Shown: positions 18,205 to 26,689 of the stretch, piece after piece | Layout: the number at the start of each line of letters is the position of its first letter | Position numbering within the stretch: the first letter of the stretch is position 1 | Origin: Nafulsella turpanensis ZLM-10 | GTDB lineage: Bacteria; Bacteroidota; Bacteroidia; Cytophagales; Cyclobacteriaceae | DNA: 64,000 bases | NCBI RefSeq assembly: GCF_000346615.1 | Contig: NZ_ANNU01000030.1 | Span: 1 to 64,000, forward strand | Direction: 5' to 3' | Made by a program: the position numbers and the translations under genes | Notes under the pieces: generated by a model | Told to the model about the DNA's origin: nothing | Databases searched by the model: none | What the model saw: the letters and a program-made list of their open reading frames with translations, nothing else

Positions 18205-19080
18205 ATGATGAAAAAGAGTATTGTAACAGTATGCCTTATGGCTGGTACAGCCATGTGGATGTCCTGCTCTGCTCCGGAACAGCAGCCGACCGCAATCTCC
18301 GGCGCAGAGGGTACCGAAGTAGAGGAGGGCGAAAGGGTGCTGGTATGGAGCGATGAGTTTAAAAGTCCCGGCAATCCTGATTCCAGCCGCTGGGCTTACG
18401 ACCTCGGCGACGGCTGCCCCGATATCTGTGGCTGGGGCAATAACGAGCTGCAGTACTATACGGACCGGCCGGAAAACGTACGGATTGAAGATGGAAAGCT
18501 GATCATAGAAGCCCATAAAGAACCTTTCAAAGGGAGCGAGTATACCTCAGCCCGCCTGGTATCGCGCGAGAAGGGTGACTGGAGGTATGGTTATATTGAG
18601 GCACGGGCGAAGCTGCCGCAGGGAACCGGCGTTTGGCCAGCCATCTGGATGTTACCCACAAACTGGGAGTATGGCGGCTGGCCTGCCAGCGGCGAAATCG
18701 ACATTATGGAGCATGTTGGCTATGAGCCCGAAACCATCTATGGTACAGTGCATACTGAAGCCTTTAACCATGGCATTGGAACGCAAAAAGGCGATTCCAT
18801 TCTGGTGGCCGATGTACAAAATCAGTTTCATACCTATGCCATTGACTGGTCGCCGGAGAAAATAGATTTCCTGGTCGACGAGGAGATATTCTTTACCTTT
18901 AAGAATGAAGGAACCGGTTTCAAAGCCTGGCCTTTCGATCAGCCCTTTCACCTGCTTATGAACCTTGCCGTTGGTGGTAACTGGGGGGGCGCCAAAGGGA
19001 TAGATGAAAGCATCTGGCCCCAGCGTATGGAGGTAGACTATGTTAGAGTATACCAGTATCCGGAGGAGGCAGTAGAATAA
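18205..19080 (+). CDS. Glycoside hydrolase family 16 lipoprotein, second copy
   Basis: A 291-residue GH16 enzyme with lipoprotein signal (MWMSC, Cys21). The catalytic domain starts soon after the anchor (WSDEFKSPGNPDSSRW) and carries GEIDIMEHVG, with Glu164 as nucleophile and Glu169 as acid/base in the beta-bulge form. Unlike the first GH16 of the locus it has no PKD domain. The two GH16 catalytic domains share motifs such as WGNNELQYY and YTSARL/YTSSRL, but they differ enough to suggest division of labour, for example on branched and linear glucan. It is the last gene of the locus, followed directly by a terminator. Confidence 0.92.
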   Translation: MMKKSIVTVCLMAGTAMWMSCSAPEQQPTAISGAEGTEVEEGERVLVWSDEFKSPGNPDSSRWAYDLGDGCPDICGWGNNELQYYTDRPENVRIEDGKLIIEAHKEPFKGSEYTSARLVSREKGDWRYGYIEARAKLPQGTGVWPAIWMLPTNWEYGGWPASGEIDIMEHVGYEPETIYGTVHTEAFNHGIGTQKGDSILVADVQNQFHTYAIDWSPEKIDFLVDEEIFFTFKNEGTGFKAWPFDQPFHLLMNLAVGGNWGGAKGIDESIWPQRMEVDYVRVYQYPEEAVE

Positions 19081-19118
19081 AAGGACACCCAAAAAGTTAA
19101 TTGAGTATATTCTTACAG

Positions 19119-19147
19119 AAGGCGGCATTTTGCTGCCTTTTGTTTTT
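19119..19147 (+). terminator. Rho-independent terminator at the end of the glucan locus
   Basis: AAGGCGGCA (19119-19127) pairs with TGCTGCCTT (19131-19139) with one G-U, followed by a T-rich tail to 19147. It closes the susC-to-GH16 operon. Confidence 0.75.
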
Positions 19148-19981
19148 AGTAGATAATAAGGTGGTGATTCTTCATCCTGGCTTAAGAGTAAAAAGACCTT
19201 TAAAAGGTGGATGGCAATTAAGATTGTGAGAGATGCTACCCCGGCTATTAATTACGAGGTGGCACCTGTACAGCCTGTAGCGGGTTAGCTGGTAGAAATG
19301 GAGTTTACTTTATTGTTCCATAATAGATCTTTAAGAAAACTGCAGGTGTCTGAAAGAGGCCTTTTCAGAAAAGATGAAATCAGAACCTTCCATTATTATT
19401 TATTCCATCTGGCTTGCTGCCAGTACGGCGTCTATTAAATTTAACAGGAAAAGCATAATAAAACCACCGGTATTTTAGTTCTTGGACGATAACTTTTCTG
19501 GTAAAAGAGGGGGGATAGGTTAGCCATAAATCAAACTTATGGGCTATCTGCTGATGTTTAAGTCTCTCAATAATCCTTTAATTCCAATCATTTTCCTTTG
19601 TATTGTTATGGTATTGTGCTATTATTGTTTAATAAATGTGTGCCAACGCAATGAAAAATTTCTACAAAAAATAGGGAAAGAAGAAATTTTTCCATGAAGC
19701 AAGGAAAGATTTTAATTTTATCCTTGTTGAGAAAAGAGCAGAATTACTGCTTAATAAAGTTAGCATGAGAGTGAACTGTTATAGGTGGTAAAATGGATTG
19801 GGAACAGAACCTGTTCGACTTACCTCATACCTCATTCGGGGGTGAATATAAGACTGGGGTCGGGAATATAGCTCCTTTAGACGTCCGAGAAATTAATTCC
19901 GGTTTTTTACCGAGCACTATACAGGCTTTTGCTTCCGTTGTTCCTTGTGCTGGCCATTTATTTTAATTTAACTCTACAAAA
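19148..19981. other. 834-bp AT-rich stretch without a recognised gene
   Basis: No frame shows family resemblance. A 25-codon frame near 19210-19288 (MAIKIVRDATPA...) ends at TAG and is too short to judge. The stretch separates the GC-richer glucan locus from the AT-richer signalling island and may mark an insertion boundary or long regulatory leader. Confidence 0.4.
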
Positions 19982-20389
19982 GTGACCTTCTGCAAAACGG
20001 TTTGGCTTATTGATGATGAGGAGGTATCCAATCATTTAACAGCCGCTGCACTCCAAATTAACGGTTTCGCTTCTGAAATTAGGAGCTTCACAAATGGGAA
20101 GGAAGCCCTGGCTGCTTTAGAGACCTCGGAAAAAGACGGCCTTCTTCCAGACTACCTCTTCCTCGACCTCAATATGCCTGTTTTAGATGGTTGGGAATTC
20201 TTACATACTTACCGGCGATTCTCAGAAGAGGTAAAGAAGGAATGTACTCTTTATATCCTTTCCTCTTCTATTGACGAAGAGGATGCTAAAAAAGCCAAAA
20301 TTCATGAAGATGTACGAGACTTTATTGCTAAGCCTTTAAATAAGAATAAACTGGAAATGGTAAAATTCCAGAATAAGGAAGTTAGCTGA
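19982..20389 (+). CDS. Stand-alone response-regulator receiver protein
   Basis: 135 residues, receiver domain only. The acidic pair is Asp11/Asp12, the phospho-acceptor Asp62 in LFLDLNMP, the switch Ser in YILSSS (about 94), and Lys117 in FIAKPL. It uses a GTG start; no upstream ATG is in frame with a plausible leader. There is no output domain, so it would act as a CheY/Spo0F-like phosphate shuttle or through protein binding. It precedes the multi-PAS kinase by 189 bp and is similar to the second receiver after the kinase (both have DGWxFL after the phospho-site), so the two probably arose by duplication. Confidence 0.85.
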   Translation: MTFCKTVWLIDDEEVSNHLTAAALQINGFASEIRSFTNGKEALAALETSEKDGLLPDYLFLDLNMPVLDGWEFLHTYRRFSEEVKKECTLYILSSSIDEEDAKKAKIHEDVRDFIAKPLNKNKLEMVKFQNKEVS

Positions 20390-20578
20390 AACAATAAATA
20401 TTAGATTTTTAGCTTATGGAGCATTTATAACTTTATATCCAGACGTCAGGTAAAGTTATCTTTAGCCTTTGGGTTGGGCTTACAGGTACAGGATTTACTA
20501 AAATCATTTATCGCTTTGTTGCTTAAGCTTTATAATTAGATTTAACTGGATTTTATACTTTAGAATAGAGAAAGCTTT

Positions 20579-23152
20579 GTGAATACTTTCAGTTTAAGAG
20601 AAGCAGGCAGAAGTTTTGATGCCTGGGAAAAGATTATAAAGAATTCCCTTGACATAATATGTACGGTAGATAGGGAGGGTTATTTTGTAAATGTAAATGA
20701 AGCAAGTAAGACTGTTATAGGCTATGAAAGCGGTGAATTAGCAGGTAAGCACTTTCAGCATTTTATCCATCCTCATGATTTGGAGCCAACGAAAGCGGTT
20801 GTCCGGGAGGTGGTAAAAGGATTGGACACAAAGAACTTCAGGAACCGTTATATTCATCGTTCAGGTGAGGAGGTGCTGTTGTTGTGGTCTGCAGTCTGGT
20901 CGGAGGAAGAAGAGGTGCTTCTCTGTGTAGGTAGGGATATAACAGAGCAGAAACAGGTACGCCGGAAATTGCGGGAAAAGGAGGAATTATATAAGGCTTT
21001 AATTGAGCATGGTTCAGACATGCTTGCTTTATTTGATGAAGAATTAAACTTTATTTTTAGCGGACCTTCTACTGCAAGAGAATTAGGGTATGAACCAGAG
21101 CAGCTGGTGGGTACAAATGGTCTTCAATACGTGCACCCGGAGGATGTTCAAAAAATAGAAAGTTCCCTCCACCAGCTTTTACACTCTCAGGAGCAGGTTA
21201 AGGTTCCTGAATTTCGTTTTAAAGATGCATGGGGAGGATGGAGATGGATGGAAACCATTGGCAGTAACCAGCTTCATAATCCTGCTGTGAGAGCCATTGT
21301 GGCAAGCTCCCGTGATATTACCGAAAGGGTTGAAAGCAGGATTGAGCTAAAGGAAGGGCACCAGCGTTTCCAGTCTCTTTTTGAGCATCACCTGGATATT
21401 GTCCTGTTTCAGGATAGGGAAGGAATAATTGCAGATGTAAACGCTGCCACGCTTTCTTATTTTAAACTTCAGAAAGAAACCTTATTAAACCAGCCACTTT
21501 CGAACTTTCTTTCTGCCGAGGTGGTGAATGATTTTAAGCAGGGACTGCGGCATTCCCTAGAAGGAAAGCCTGTACACTTTGTTAGCTTTTTGCCCTTCAG
21601 AGAAAAGAAGCAGGATATCTTTGATATTGTTAAGGTTCCGGTTGTGGTGAATGAGGTGATTGTAGGGGTGTATTGTATATTTAGAAATATAACTGAGCTT
21701 ATACATTCTAATACAACCATTAAAACCCAGGCAGAAAAGCTAAATGCTGTCCTGGAAAGTGTTACAGACTCCTTTTTTACCTTAGATAGAAACTGGCGCT
21801 TTACTTATATGAATAGTGAATTTGAAAGGTTGGTAGGGGTTGAAAGAAAGGAGCTTTTAGGGAAAAACGTATGGGAGCTGTCGCAGGAAATGCTAGGGAG
21901 AGAGTTTTACCAGGAGTTTCATTCTGCCACAGAAAGTGCTAAAGCTGTTCATTTTGAGACATATTATAAGCGCCTGGAGAAATGGATGGAAGTAAAAGCT
22001 TTTCCCTCAGAGGAAGGTTTATCTGTTTTTATTAATGATATAACAGAAAGAATGGAATCCCGGCAGGAGTTGGAGAAGCTGTCGCTGGTGGCCAGTAGAA
22101 CAACTAATGGAGTGGTGATTACTAATCCCAATGGATTTACAGAATGGGTAAATGAAGGTTTTACCAAGCTCACAGGTTATACATTTCCAGAAGTGGAAGG
22201 AAAGCTGCTGGGACCTATTCTTATGGGCGAGGAGACAGATAGGACGACCTCTGAGCGGCTGGCAGAAAGGTGGAAGCAGAATAAGCCATTTTCTGATGAA
22301 ATACTAAATTACAAAAAGTCCGGAGAGAAGGTGTGGATTTGGCTGGATGTTACACCAGTTTTAGATGATGATGGAGAGGTGGTTAAGGTTGTGTCGATTC
22401 AGACAGATATCACCGATAGAAAAGAGGCAGAGGCCCTTCAGTTGCAGATGACCAGGGACCTCTATCGCCAGAACACCGACTTACAGCAGTTTACCTATAT
22501 TGTTTCTCATAACCTCCGCTCACCCGTTGCCAATGTAATGGGGCTGGCCGAGTTGCTTACTATAGTAGATAAAAATTCAGAAACCTTTGAAACTTCGCTT
22601 GGGTACCTCCAAAAAGGAGCTCACCAATTAGACTTTGTACTACGGGATCTGAATCAGATATTGACTATCCGGAATAAAAAGGGGACCACGGTAAATGAAA
22701 AGGTAGAGGTGAGACTCGTATTCCAGCAGGTAATGGCTACTTTACAGGAATCGCTAAACGACTGCCAGGGGGAAGTTAATATGATTATTGATGAAGGTGT
22801 TGGTGTGAGGGGAAATAAAGCATACCTTTACAGTATCTTCTATAATCTTCTTTCAAATTCCCTTAAATATAGGTCTCCTGATCGAAAATTAAAGGTTACG
22901 GTAAAATGTGTAAGCAGGCCGGAAAGTGAAGGAGTTTTTATCTACTTCTCTGACAATGGTATAGGCTTTGATATGCAGGCGGTGGGAGATAATCTCTTTA
23001 AGATGTATAAAAGATTTCACCACCATTACGAAGGACGAGGCATTGGCTTGTTCTTAGTTAAAACCCATGTGGAAGCGATGGATGGTTATATTGAAGTTAA
23101 TAGCCAGCAGAATAGAGGGACAACCTTTCTTATCTATCTTAAAAAACCTTAA
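20579..23152 (+). CDS. Multi-PAS sensor histidine kinase
   Basis: An 857-residue soluble hybrid-less histidine kinase, GTG start. About five PAS/PAC repeats fill residues 10-620 (segments such as VDREGYFVNVNEASKTVIGY and VTNPNG-type motifs, each ended by DITE/DITD). A kinase core follows with His644 in IVSHNLRSPVANV, N-box around 756-760 (NLLSNSLKY), DNGIGFD and GRGIGLFL. No membrane segment was seen, so it probably senses a cytoplasmic cue, redox, light or a small molecule, through PAS. It overlaps the downstream receiver gene by one base (TAATG), which makes that protein its most likely partner. Confidence 0.9.
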   Translation: MNTFSLREAGRSFDAWEKIIKNSLDIICTVDREGYFVNVNEASKTVIGYESGELAGKHFQHFIHPHDLEPTKAVVREVVKGLDTKNFRNRYIHRSGEEVLLLWSAVWSEEEEVLLCVGRDITEQKQVRRKLREKEELYKALIEHGSDMLALFDEELNFIFSGPSTARELGYEPEQLVGTNGLQYVHPEDVQKIESSLHQLLHSQEQVKVPEFRFKDAWGGWRWMETIGSNQLHNPAVRAIVASSRDITERVESRIELKEGHQRFQSLFEHHLDIVLFQDREGIIADVNAATLSYFKLQKETLLNQPLSNFLSAEVVNDFKQGLRHSLEGKPVHFVSFLPFREKKQDIFDIVKVPVVVNEVIVGVYCIFRNITELIHSNTTIKTQAEKLNAVLESVTDSFFTLDRNWRFTYMNSEFERLVGVERKELLGKNVWELSQEMLGREFYQEFHSATESAKAVHFETYYKRLEKWMEVKAFPSEEGLSVFINDITERMESRQELEKLSLVASRTTNGVVITNPNGFTEWVNEGFTKLTGYTFPEVEGKLLGPILMGEETDRTTSERLAERWKQNKPFSDEILNYKKSGEKVWIWLDVTPVLDDDGEVVKVVSIQTDITDRKEAEALQLQMTRDLYRQNTDLQQFTYIVSHNLRSPVANVMGLAELLTIVDKNSETFETSLGYLQKGAHQLDFVLRDLNQILTIRNKKGTTVNEKVEVRLVFQQVMATLQESLNDCQGEVNMIIDEGVGVRGNKAYLYSIFYNLLSNSLKYRSPDRKLKVTVKCVSRPESEGVFIYFSDNGIGFDMQAVGDNLFKMYKRFHHHYEGRGIGLFLVKTHVEAMDGYIEVNSQQNRGTTFLIYLKKP

Positions 23153-23532
23153 TGAAAATATTCATCATTGATGATGAGGAGGTAAGCCTTTTTCTTTCTC
23201 AACGAATGCTGCTGATTCAGGAAGAGGATGCGGAAATCTCTCTTTTTCTTTCTGCAGAGAAAGCCCTGAAGGTTTTACGGGAAGGTAAGCCAGAGGATTC
23301 TCCGGATGTAATTCTACTTGACATTAACATGCCTGTTATAGATGGATGGAAATTCCTGGAGCATTTTACATCTATGGAAGAACTAATCCAGAGGAAATGC
23401 AGTATTTATGTCTTAACCTCTTCTCTTGATGCTTCAGACGAAGAAGCTGTGAAAAATCACCCTTCTGTAACAAGTATCATTCATAAGCCGCTCAAAATAG
23501 AAGATATCAAATTATTATTCTCTCATTCGTAA
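23152..23532 (+). CDS. Stand-alone response-regulator receiver protein
   Basis: 126 residues, receiver domain only: Asp7/Asp8, phospho-acceptor Asp57 in ILLDINMP, Thr89, Lys112 in HKPL. The start codon overlaps the stop of the kinase gene, so translation is coupled. As with the receiver at 19982 there is no output domain. The pair may compete for the kinase, one acting as sink and one as relay (inference). Confidence 0.88.
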   Translation: MKIFIIDDEEVSLFLSQRMLLIQEEDAEISLFLSAEKALKVLREGKPEDSPDVILLDINMPVIDGWKFLEHFTSMEELIQRKCSIYVLTSSLDASDEEAVKNHPSVTSIIHKPLKIEDIKLLFSHS

Positions 23533-23584
23533 CGCTCACTATGCCTTTTCTTTCCAGGAAAGGCTGCTATTCATCTTTTTAAAA

Positions 23585-24097
23585 ATGGAAAATTTTCTAA
23601 GCGAGCTAGGCATGCCTGCCAGAAATTGGCATGCCAACCTGAATGATGCTCAAATACAGGGAAGAATTGAAAAGACTGGTCCATTAGGATATATGGCAGC
23701 GATGGCTGTAAATATTTTTAAAGTACCCATTGCCTTTATAGTTTTTATAGCTCAGGAATGCATTAAGAAAGAACCTGTAGACTTCCCGTTAGGAGATGGG
23801 GTTATGGATCATAAAAGTTTAAACTCCTCTGCTGTACTTTACAATAATTCATTTCTTCTTCCTTCAAATAAGGATAATGCTATTTTTTTGTTAGCAGATC
23901 CTCTAAATGCAGCAGGCGGGGGATTTGGATTTTATGCCGGGGCACCTTTAATCGATAAGGAAGGTTGTCATTGGGGTACTGTATGTTTATTAGATAAAAA
24001 TAAACGAGAGCTTACCGAAGCTGATCAAATTTTGTTAGAAGAATTGGCAGCTATTGCGATCTTTGAGCTGGAAGAGCAGTGGTTTAAGCAAAAATAG
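23585..24097 (+). CDS. GAF domain-containing protein
   Basis: A 170-residue protein that is almost only a GAF domain (about 20-165). The GFYAGAPLIDKEGCHWGTVCLLD stretch has the F/YYAGAPL...G..LGTLCVID signature of GAF domains that often stand before PAS kinases. It has no output domain. It ends the signalling cluster, 52 bp after the second receiver, and could be a detached sensor for the kinase. The bound ligand is unknown. Confidence 0.75.
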   Translation: MENFLSELGMPARNWHANLNDAQIQGRIEKTGPLGYMAAMAVNIFKVPIAFIVFIAQECIKKEPVDFPLGDGVMDHKSLNSSAVLYNNSFLLPSNKDNAIFLLADPLNAAGGGFGFYAGAPLIDKEGCHWGTVCLLDKNKRELTEADQILLEELAAIAIFELEEQWFKQK

Positions 24098-24246
24098 TTT
24101 TGATGCCTCCTTTAAAGAGTTCTTTGATAGAGTAATTCGATATAAAGGGGAAGTATGTCCAGTGTTTTAATTAATTCTGTTCCAATGTCATATTGAAAAA
24201 GCCCTCAGAGTTCCGATGATCCTTTTGTGCCAGTTATTTCAAATTT

Positions 24247-24954
24247 TTACCGGCTAAGCTGTTCCAGTACCTCCTGCCGAAAGCTGCGGCTGATGGGGAG
24301 CTGGCGATCCCCTACTTCGACAAACTCCTGTGTAAAAGCCTGCAGGTGGCGGGAGTTTAAGATATAGGACCGGTGGATGCGCATAAATTCGGGCGGAAGC
24401 TTCTGCTCGAGGACACTGATTTTTTCTTTGGTCAGGAGCATCCCTCCGGTAGTATAAATTTTTAGGTAGTCGCTCATACTCTCCATATACAGCACCTCTG
24501 CCAGTACCAGCTTTACGGTTTTTCGGTCTACCCGTATAAAGAGATGTTCGCGTGCTTCCTCCATATTCAGTGGGCCGGGAGCGGAAACTGGCTGTAACTG
24601 CCGGTATTTATCCAGGGCCTTCAGAAAACGTTCGAAGGAAACAGGCTTAAGCAGGTAGTCGACCACATCCAGCTCAAAACCTTCCAGCGCATATTCACGG
24701 TGGGCCGAAACCATAATTACCCGTGGCCTGTGATGGAGGGAGCGCAGAAATTCAAGCCCGTTTAGCTGCGGCATCTGGATGTCGAGAAAGAGGAGGTCTG
24801 GCTGCTGTTGTTGTAGCGCCGAAAAACACTCCAGGGCAGAACAACACTCACCGGCCACGCTAAAGCCGTTCACCTTCTCCAGGTGATTCTTTAAAATTCG
24901 GCGGGCAATGGGCTCATCATCCACCAGCAGACATTGTACATCATGGTAGGGCAT
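24247..24954 (-). CDS. LytTR family response regulator
   Basis: A 235-residue response regulator: receiver domain (1-120; phospho-acceptor Asp58 in LLFLDIQMP, Lys in LLKPVSFERF) and a C-terminal LytTR DNA-binding domain (about 135-235; FIRVDRKTVKLVLAEVLYMES, RIHRSYILN). It follows the LytS-type kinase gene with a 14-bp overlap and is clearly its cognate regulator. LytTR regulators bind pairs of direct repeats; the 14-bp inverted repeat upstream of the kinase is a possible site, though it does not have the usual direct-repeat form. Confidence 0.92.
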   Translation of the reverse strand: MPYHDVQCLLVDDEPIARRILKNHLEKVNGFSVAGECCSALECFSALQQQQPDLLFLDIQMPQLNGLEFLRSLHHRPRVIMVSAHREYALEGFELDVVDYLLKPVSFERFLKALDKYRQLQPVSAPGPLNMEEAREHLFIRVDRKTVKLVLAEVLYMESMSDYLKIYTTGGMLLTKEKISVLEQKLPPEFMRIHRSYILNSRHLQAFTQEFVEVGDRQLPISRSFRQEVLEQLSR

Positions 24955-26047
24955 AAGCGACTTTTGGGTCAGTGTTTAAACTGAGCTGCAGTTCGGCACC
25001 ATAGGAACCGGCGGAAATTCCGCAGGTACGTAACTGGTATCTCCGTGGGTAAAGTAAGGCCAGTCTTTTTCGGACGTTTTTCAATCCGATGCCTCCTGCC
25101 ATAGCAGAGGGATTGCGAGTAGGGCCAACAGAATTAGTTACCTTAAAATGCAAGGTTCCTCCCCGCATAAGGGCCTCCACTTTTAAATGGAGTCCATCGG
25201 TACTCCCTGAAAAACCATGTTTAAAAGCATTTTCCAGGAAGGGAAACAGGAGGAAGGGTGCAATGAGGTAATCTTCCAAGGGCCCCTCCATCTTTATATC
25301 CACCTCGAGCCGCCCCTCGAAGCGCAGCTTTTCCAGGCTCACATAATCCTCTATCAGCTTCAGCTCACTTTTTAGCGGAACTTCCTGCTGATGACTCCGG
25401 TAAAGCAGGGCCTCCAGCAGGCCCGAAAGGCGTAAGATGGCATCGGGCATCTGGTCGGATTTCTCCAGTGCCAGGCCATAGAGGTTGTTGAGGGTGTTAA
25501 AGAGAAAGTGCGGGTGAATTTGTCCCTTTAGCAGCTGAAGTTCTGCCTCTCTTAGCTTGAGCGTAGCCTCCAGTTGCTGTTGCCGCAGTTCGCTGAGGTG
25601 CTGCTGGCTGCGGTACCAGTGCCGTAGCAGGTTAATGGAGGTGCTGAGAAAAACAAGAAAATACAGGCTGGTTACGAGGTAAAAGATATTGGTCGTAAGG
25701 GGCGCCATATTCCCGTAGCGGTAGTCGGCCAGTTGTATAAGGGCCCCGACCATTACCAGCATTTCGGCCCAAACCGACAGGATGATGGTAAATAGTAAAT
25801 AAGCAATAAAGCGCCTGTAACGCTTCCTGAGCAGGTAGCGGGGTATCAGAAAATAATTGATGAGGTAGGTAGTGCCTACCGCTACCGGCAGTAGCAGGCA
25901 TACAAATAAAAAAGTATAGCGATAATCGGCGGTAAAATGCCCGAAGAAATACAGCAGAAAAGCGGCGGCGGCCAGCCAGAAAAGCAGATGGAGGAGGAGC
26001 CTTCCGGCCAGGGTATGTAAAAAGTTATGTTGCGAAGCCTGCCACAT
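24941..26047 (-). CDS. LytS-type membrane sensor histidine kinase
   Basis: 368 residues. Four hydrophobic segments (about 20-40, 46-68, 82-105 and 120-142) lie at the N-terminus, without a large periplasmic domain. They are followed by a coiled coil rich in Leu/Gln and a His_kinase domain with phospho-acceptor His180 in QIHPHFLFNTLNN. The ATPase part has FLLFPFLENAFKHG and GGIGLKNVRKRL. These kinases sense membrane or cell-wall state in several species. It is co-transcribed with the LytTR gene and divergent from the ExbB-like gene, 217 bp away. Confidence 0.9.
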   Translation of the reverse strand: MWQASQHNFLHTLAGRLLLHLLFWLAAAAFLLYFFGHFTADYRYTFLFVCLLLPVAVGTTYLINYFLIPRYLLRKRYRRFIAYLLFTIILSVWAEMLVMVGALIQLADYRYGNMAPLTTNIFYLVTSLYFLVFLSTSINLLRHWYRSQQHLSELRQQQLEATLKLREAELQLLKGQIHPHFLFNTLNNLYGLALEKSDQMPDAILRLSGLLEALLYRSHQQEVPLKSELKLIEDYVSLEKLRFEGRLEVDIKMEGPLEDYLIAPFLLFPFLENAFKHGFSGSTDGLHLKVEALMRGGTLHFKVTNSVGPTRNPSAMAGGIGLKNVRKRLALLYPRRYQLRTCGISAGSYGAELQLSLNTDPKVAYALP

Positions 26048-26124
26048 TTGCCAATAGATTATCCTCTAAAATAGAGAAAATATCCTTATCTTTTGCTAAA
26101 AGTCGGCGGGTAGCACGGTTTGGG

Positions 26125-26173
26125 CGATGAATGACTGCTATGCAGCTAATGCCCGAGGGGCAGTCATTCGTCG
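26125..26173. repeat. 14-bp inverted repeat in a divergent promoter region
   Basis: CGATGAATGACTGC (26125-26138) and GCAGTCATTCGTCG (26160-26173) are complementary at 13 of 14 positions (the exception is a G-U type pair), with a 21-base spacer. No T run follows, so it is not a normal terminator. It lies between the LytS kinase and the ExbB-like gene and could be an operator or a structured leader. Confidence 0.55.
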
Positions 26174-26264
26174 AGATTCCGGCATTTTCGGCCGATGTTT
26201 AAAAAATTGTTCGGACAGCTTTCGTAGGATTGGGAAAGATTGTTTCACCAAACCTATTTTCATT

Positions 26265-26642
26265 ATGTTTAACTTGTTTTTTGAGGGAGGCTGGGAGTTT
26301 ATGAGCCTTATTACCTTATTTGCTATCGCAATGCTTTTTTTCGCCGGAAAAGGAGCCTCGGATATTTATGGCGATGCCACTTCCTATCAGTCCGGAAAGC
26401 TGTACTATATCAGGTTCTTCGGCATGCTGGCCCTGGTGGCGGGTATATTCGGCCAGCTGATTGGCCTGTACGATGCCATGCAGGCCATTGCCCGTATGGG
26501 GGGAGTTTCGCAGGAAATGCTGGCAGCTGGCTTCAGAGTATCCTTTATCACCACCCTCTATGGCTTTGTTATTTTCCTGATTGCCCACCTCATCTGGTTC
26601 TTTCTGGATATGAAAGGAAAGAAAGCAGGTGTGGCCTCCTAA
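26265..26642 (+). CDS. Small MotA/TolQ/ExbB-like proton-channel family protein
   Basis: 125 residues from the ATG at 26265; the longer frame from 26127 runs through the inverted repeat and has no plausible leader. Three hydrophobic segments are visible (about 12-30, 50-75 and 90-115). The GxxxGQLIGLYDAMQAI and FRVSFITTLYGF stretches resemble the channel-forming helices of ExbB/TolQ/MotA, where a Thr/Ser in the last helix lines the proton path. Typical ExbB is nearly twice as long and has a partner ExbD; none is nearby. A role downstream of the LytS system is possible but is only inferred from position. Confidence 0.6.
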   Translation: MFNLFFEGGWEFMSLITLFAIAMLFFAGKGASDIYGDATSYQSGKLYYIRFFGMLALVAGIFGQLIGLYDAMQAIARMGGVSQEMLAAGFRVSFITTLYGFVIFLIAHLIWFFLDMKGKKAGVAS

Positions 26643-26644
26643 AA

Positions 26645-26688
26645 AGAAAGGCTGAAAGAAGCATTGATAGTTTTCTTTCAGCCTTTCT
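26645..26688. terminator. Bidirectional terminator between convergent genes
   Basis: A perfect 16-bp stem (26645-26660 with 26673-26688, AGAAAGGCTGAAAGAA and complement) with a 12-base loop lies between the ExbB-like and FabF-like genes and serves both strands. Confidence 0.85.
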
Positions 26689-26689
26689 G

